From assembly GCA_027016915.1 (NCBI GenBank), contig JALURJ010000075.1, forward strand, positions 1-5,630: 5,630 nucleotides of DNA, written 5' to 3'. This DNA is from Desulfurococcales archaeon. GTDB lineage: Archaea; Thermoproteota; Thermoprotei_A; Sulfolobales; WAQK01. The position numbers were made by a program, and so were the translations under genes. The notes under the pieces were generated by a model, which made no database searches, was not told where the DNA came from, and was given only the letters and a program-made list of their open reading frames with translations. Shown here in pieces: positions 5,482 through 5,630 of this stretch; the stretch's first letter is position 1, and each line of letters starts with the position of its first letter.

Positions 5482-5630
5482 TGCCTGGAAACATACTGGT
5501 ACTAGAAAACATAGACACGGGCTACGGCGAAACCCAGGTCCTCTGGGGGGTCTCCCTGAAGGTAGCGGACGAAAGCCTGACAACCCTACTGAGGAACAAC
5601 CGCGCAGGCAAGACCACGACCCTCAAAACC
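5481..5630 (+). CDS. livF: ABC transporter ATP-binding protein LivF, 5' part only, Walker A altered
   Basis: The first 50 codons of the second ATPase; the gene runs off the right edge. The N-terminus ILVLENIDTGYGETQVLWGVSLKV is a normal LivF opening, with the A-loop aromatic at Tyr15, and AGKTTTLKT (42-50) is the normal end of Walker A and start of the next helix. In between, the P-loop reads R38-N-N-R41-A-G-K44-T45, where the family has GxNGAGKT: both leading glycines are Arg (AGG 5592-5594, CGC 5601-5603). Glu31 also stands where relatives usually have Gly. Each change is one base away from a Gly codon. Lys44 and Thr45 remain. Two bulky basic residues in the P-loop should impair nucleotide binding, so this copy may be inactive; the unseen remainder could show more damage. 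Another possibility is sequence error near a contig end. Confidence 0.85.
   Translation, partial: MPGNILVLENIDTGYGETQVLWGVSLKVADESLTTLLRNNRAGKTTTLKT

Overview
The window looks like a hyperthermophilic crenarchaeal chromosome (Thermoprotei, perhaps Desulfurococcales and Aeropyrum-like). The signs are moderately high GC in the genes, AGG/ATA/CTA codons, GTG and TTG starts behind GGTG-core Shine-Dalgarno sites, T-rich terminators, TATA-like promoter boxes and a CRISPR array with 24-base repeats. The genus is an inference; no marker gene is present.

Layout: 1-250 is the end of a CRISPR array with five 24-base repeats and four complete spacers, and it continues off the left edge. 251-410 is AT-rich and holds a candidate array leader on the minus strand plus a promoter for a 43-residue small protein (420-551, function unknown). 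552-752 has no gene but includes a strongly G/T-biased tract. 765-1325 encodes a DJ-1/PfpI superfamily protein with its catalytic Cys-His and Glu residues present. Its codon use switches sharply about two thirds of the way through.

From about 1386 to the right edge lies a branched-chain (hydrophobic) amino acid type ABC transporter operon in the order substrate-binding protein, permease, permease, ATPase, ATPase (livK-H-M-G-F). In a working system the membrane-anchored binding protein captures substrate outside the cell, LivH and LivM form the channel, and LivG and LivF power transport.

The operon appears damaged at several points. The livK frame has two tandem stop codons (TAA TAG, 1633-1638), with excellent family similarity continuing in the same frame on both sides. 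LivG has an atypical ABC signature motif (LNVAM in place of an LSxGQ/LTVGE-type motif). The visible start of LivF has arginines where two Walker A glycines belong. The permeases look intact. This could be a recently decaying transporter, a recoded or altered system, or sequence error. I see no new multi-gene system; the damaged transporter and the codon-use switch in the PfpI gene are the points most worth a second look.
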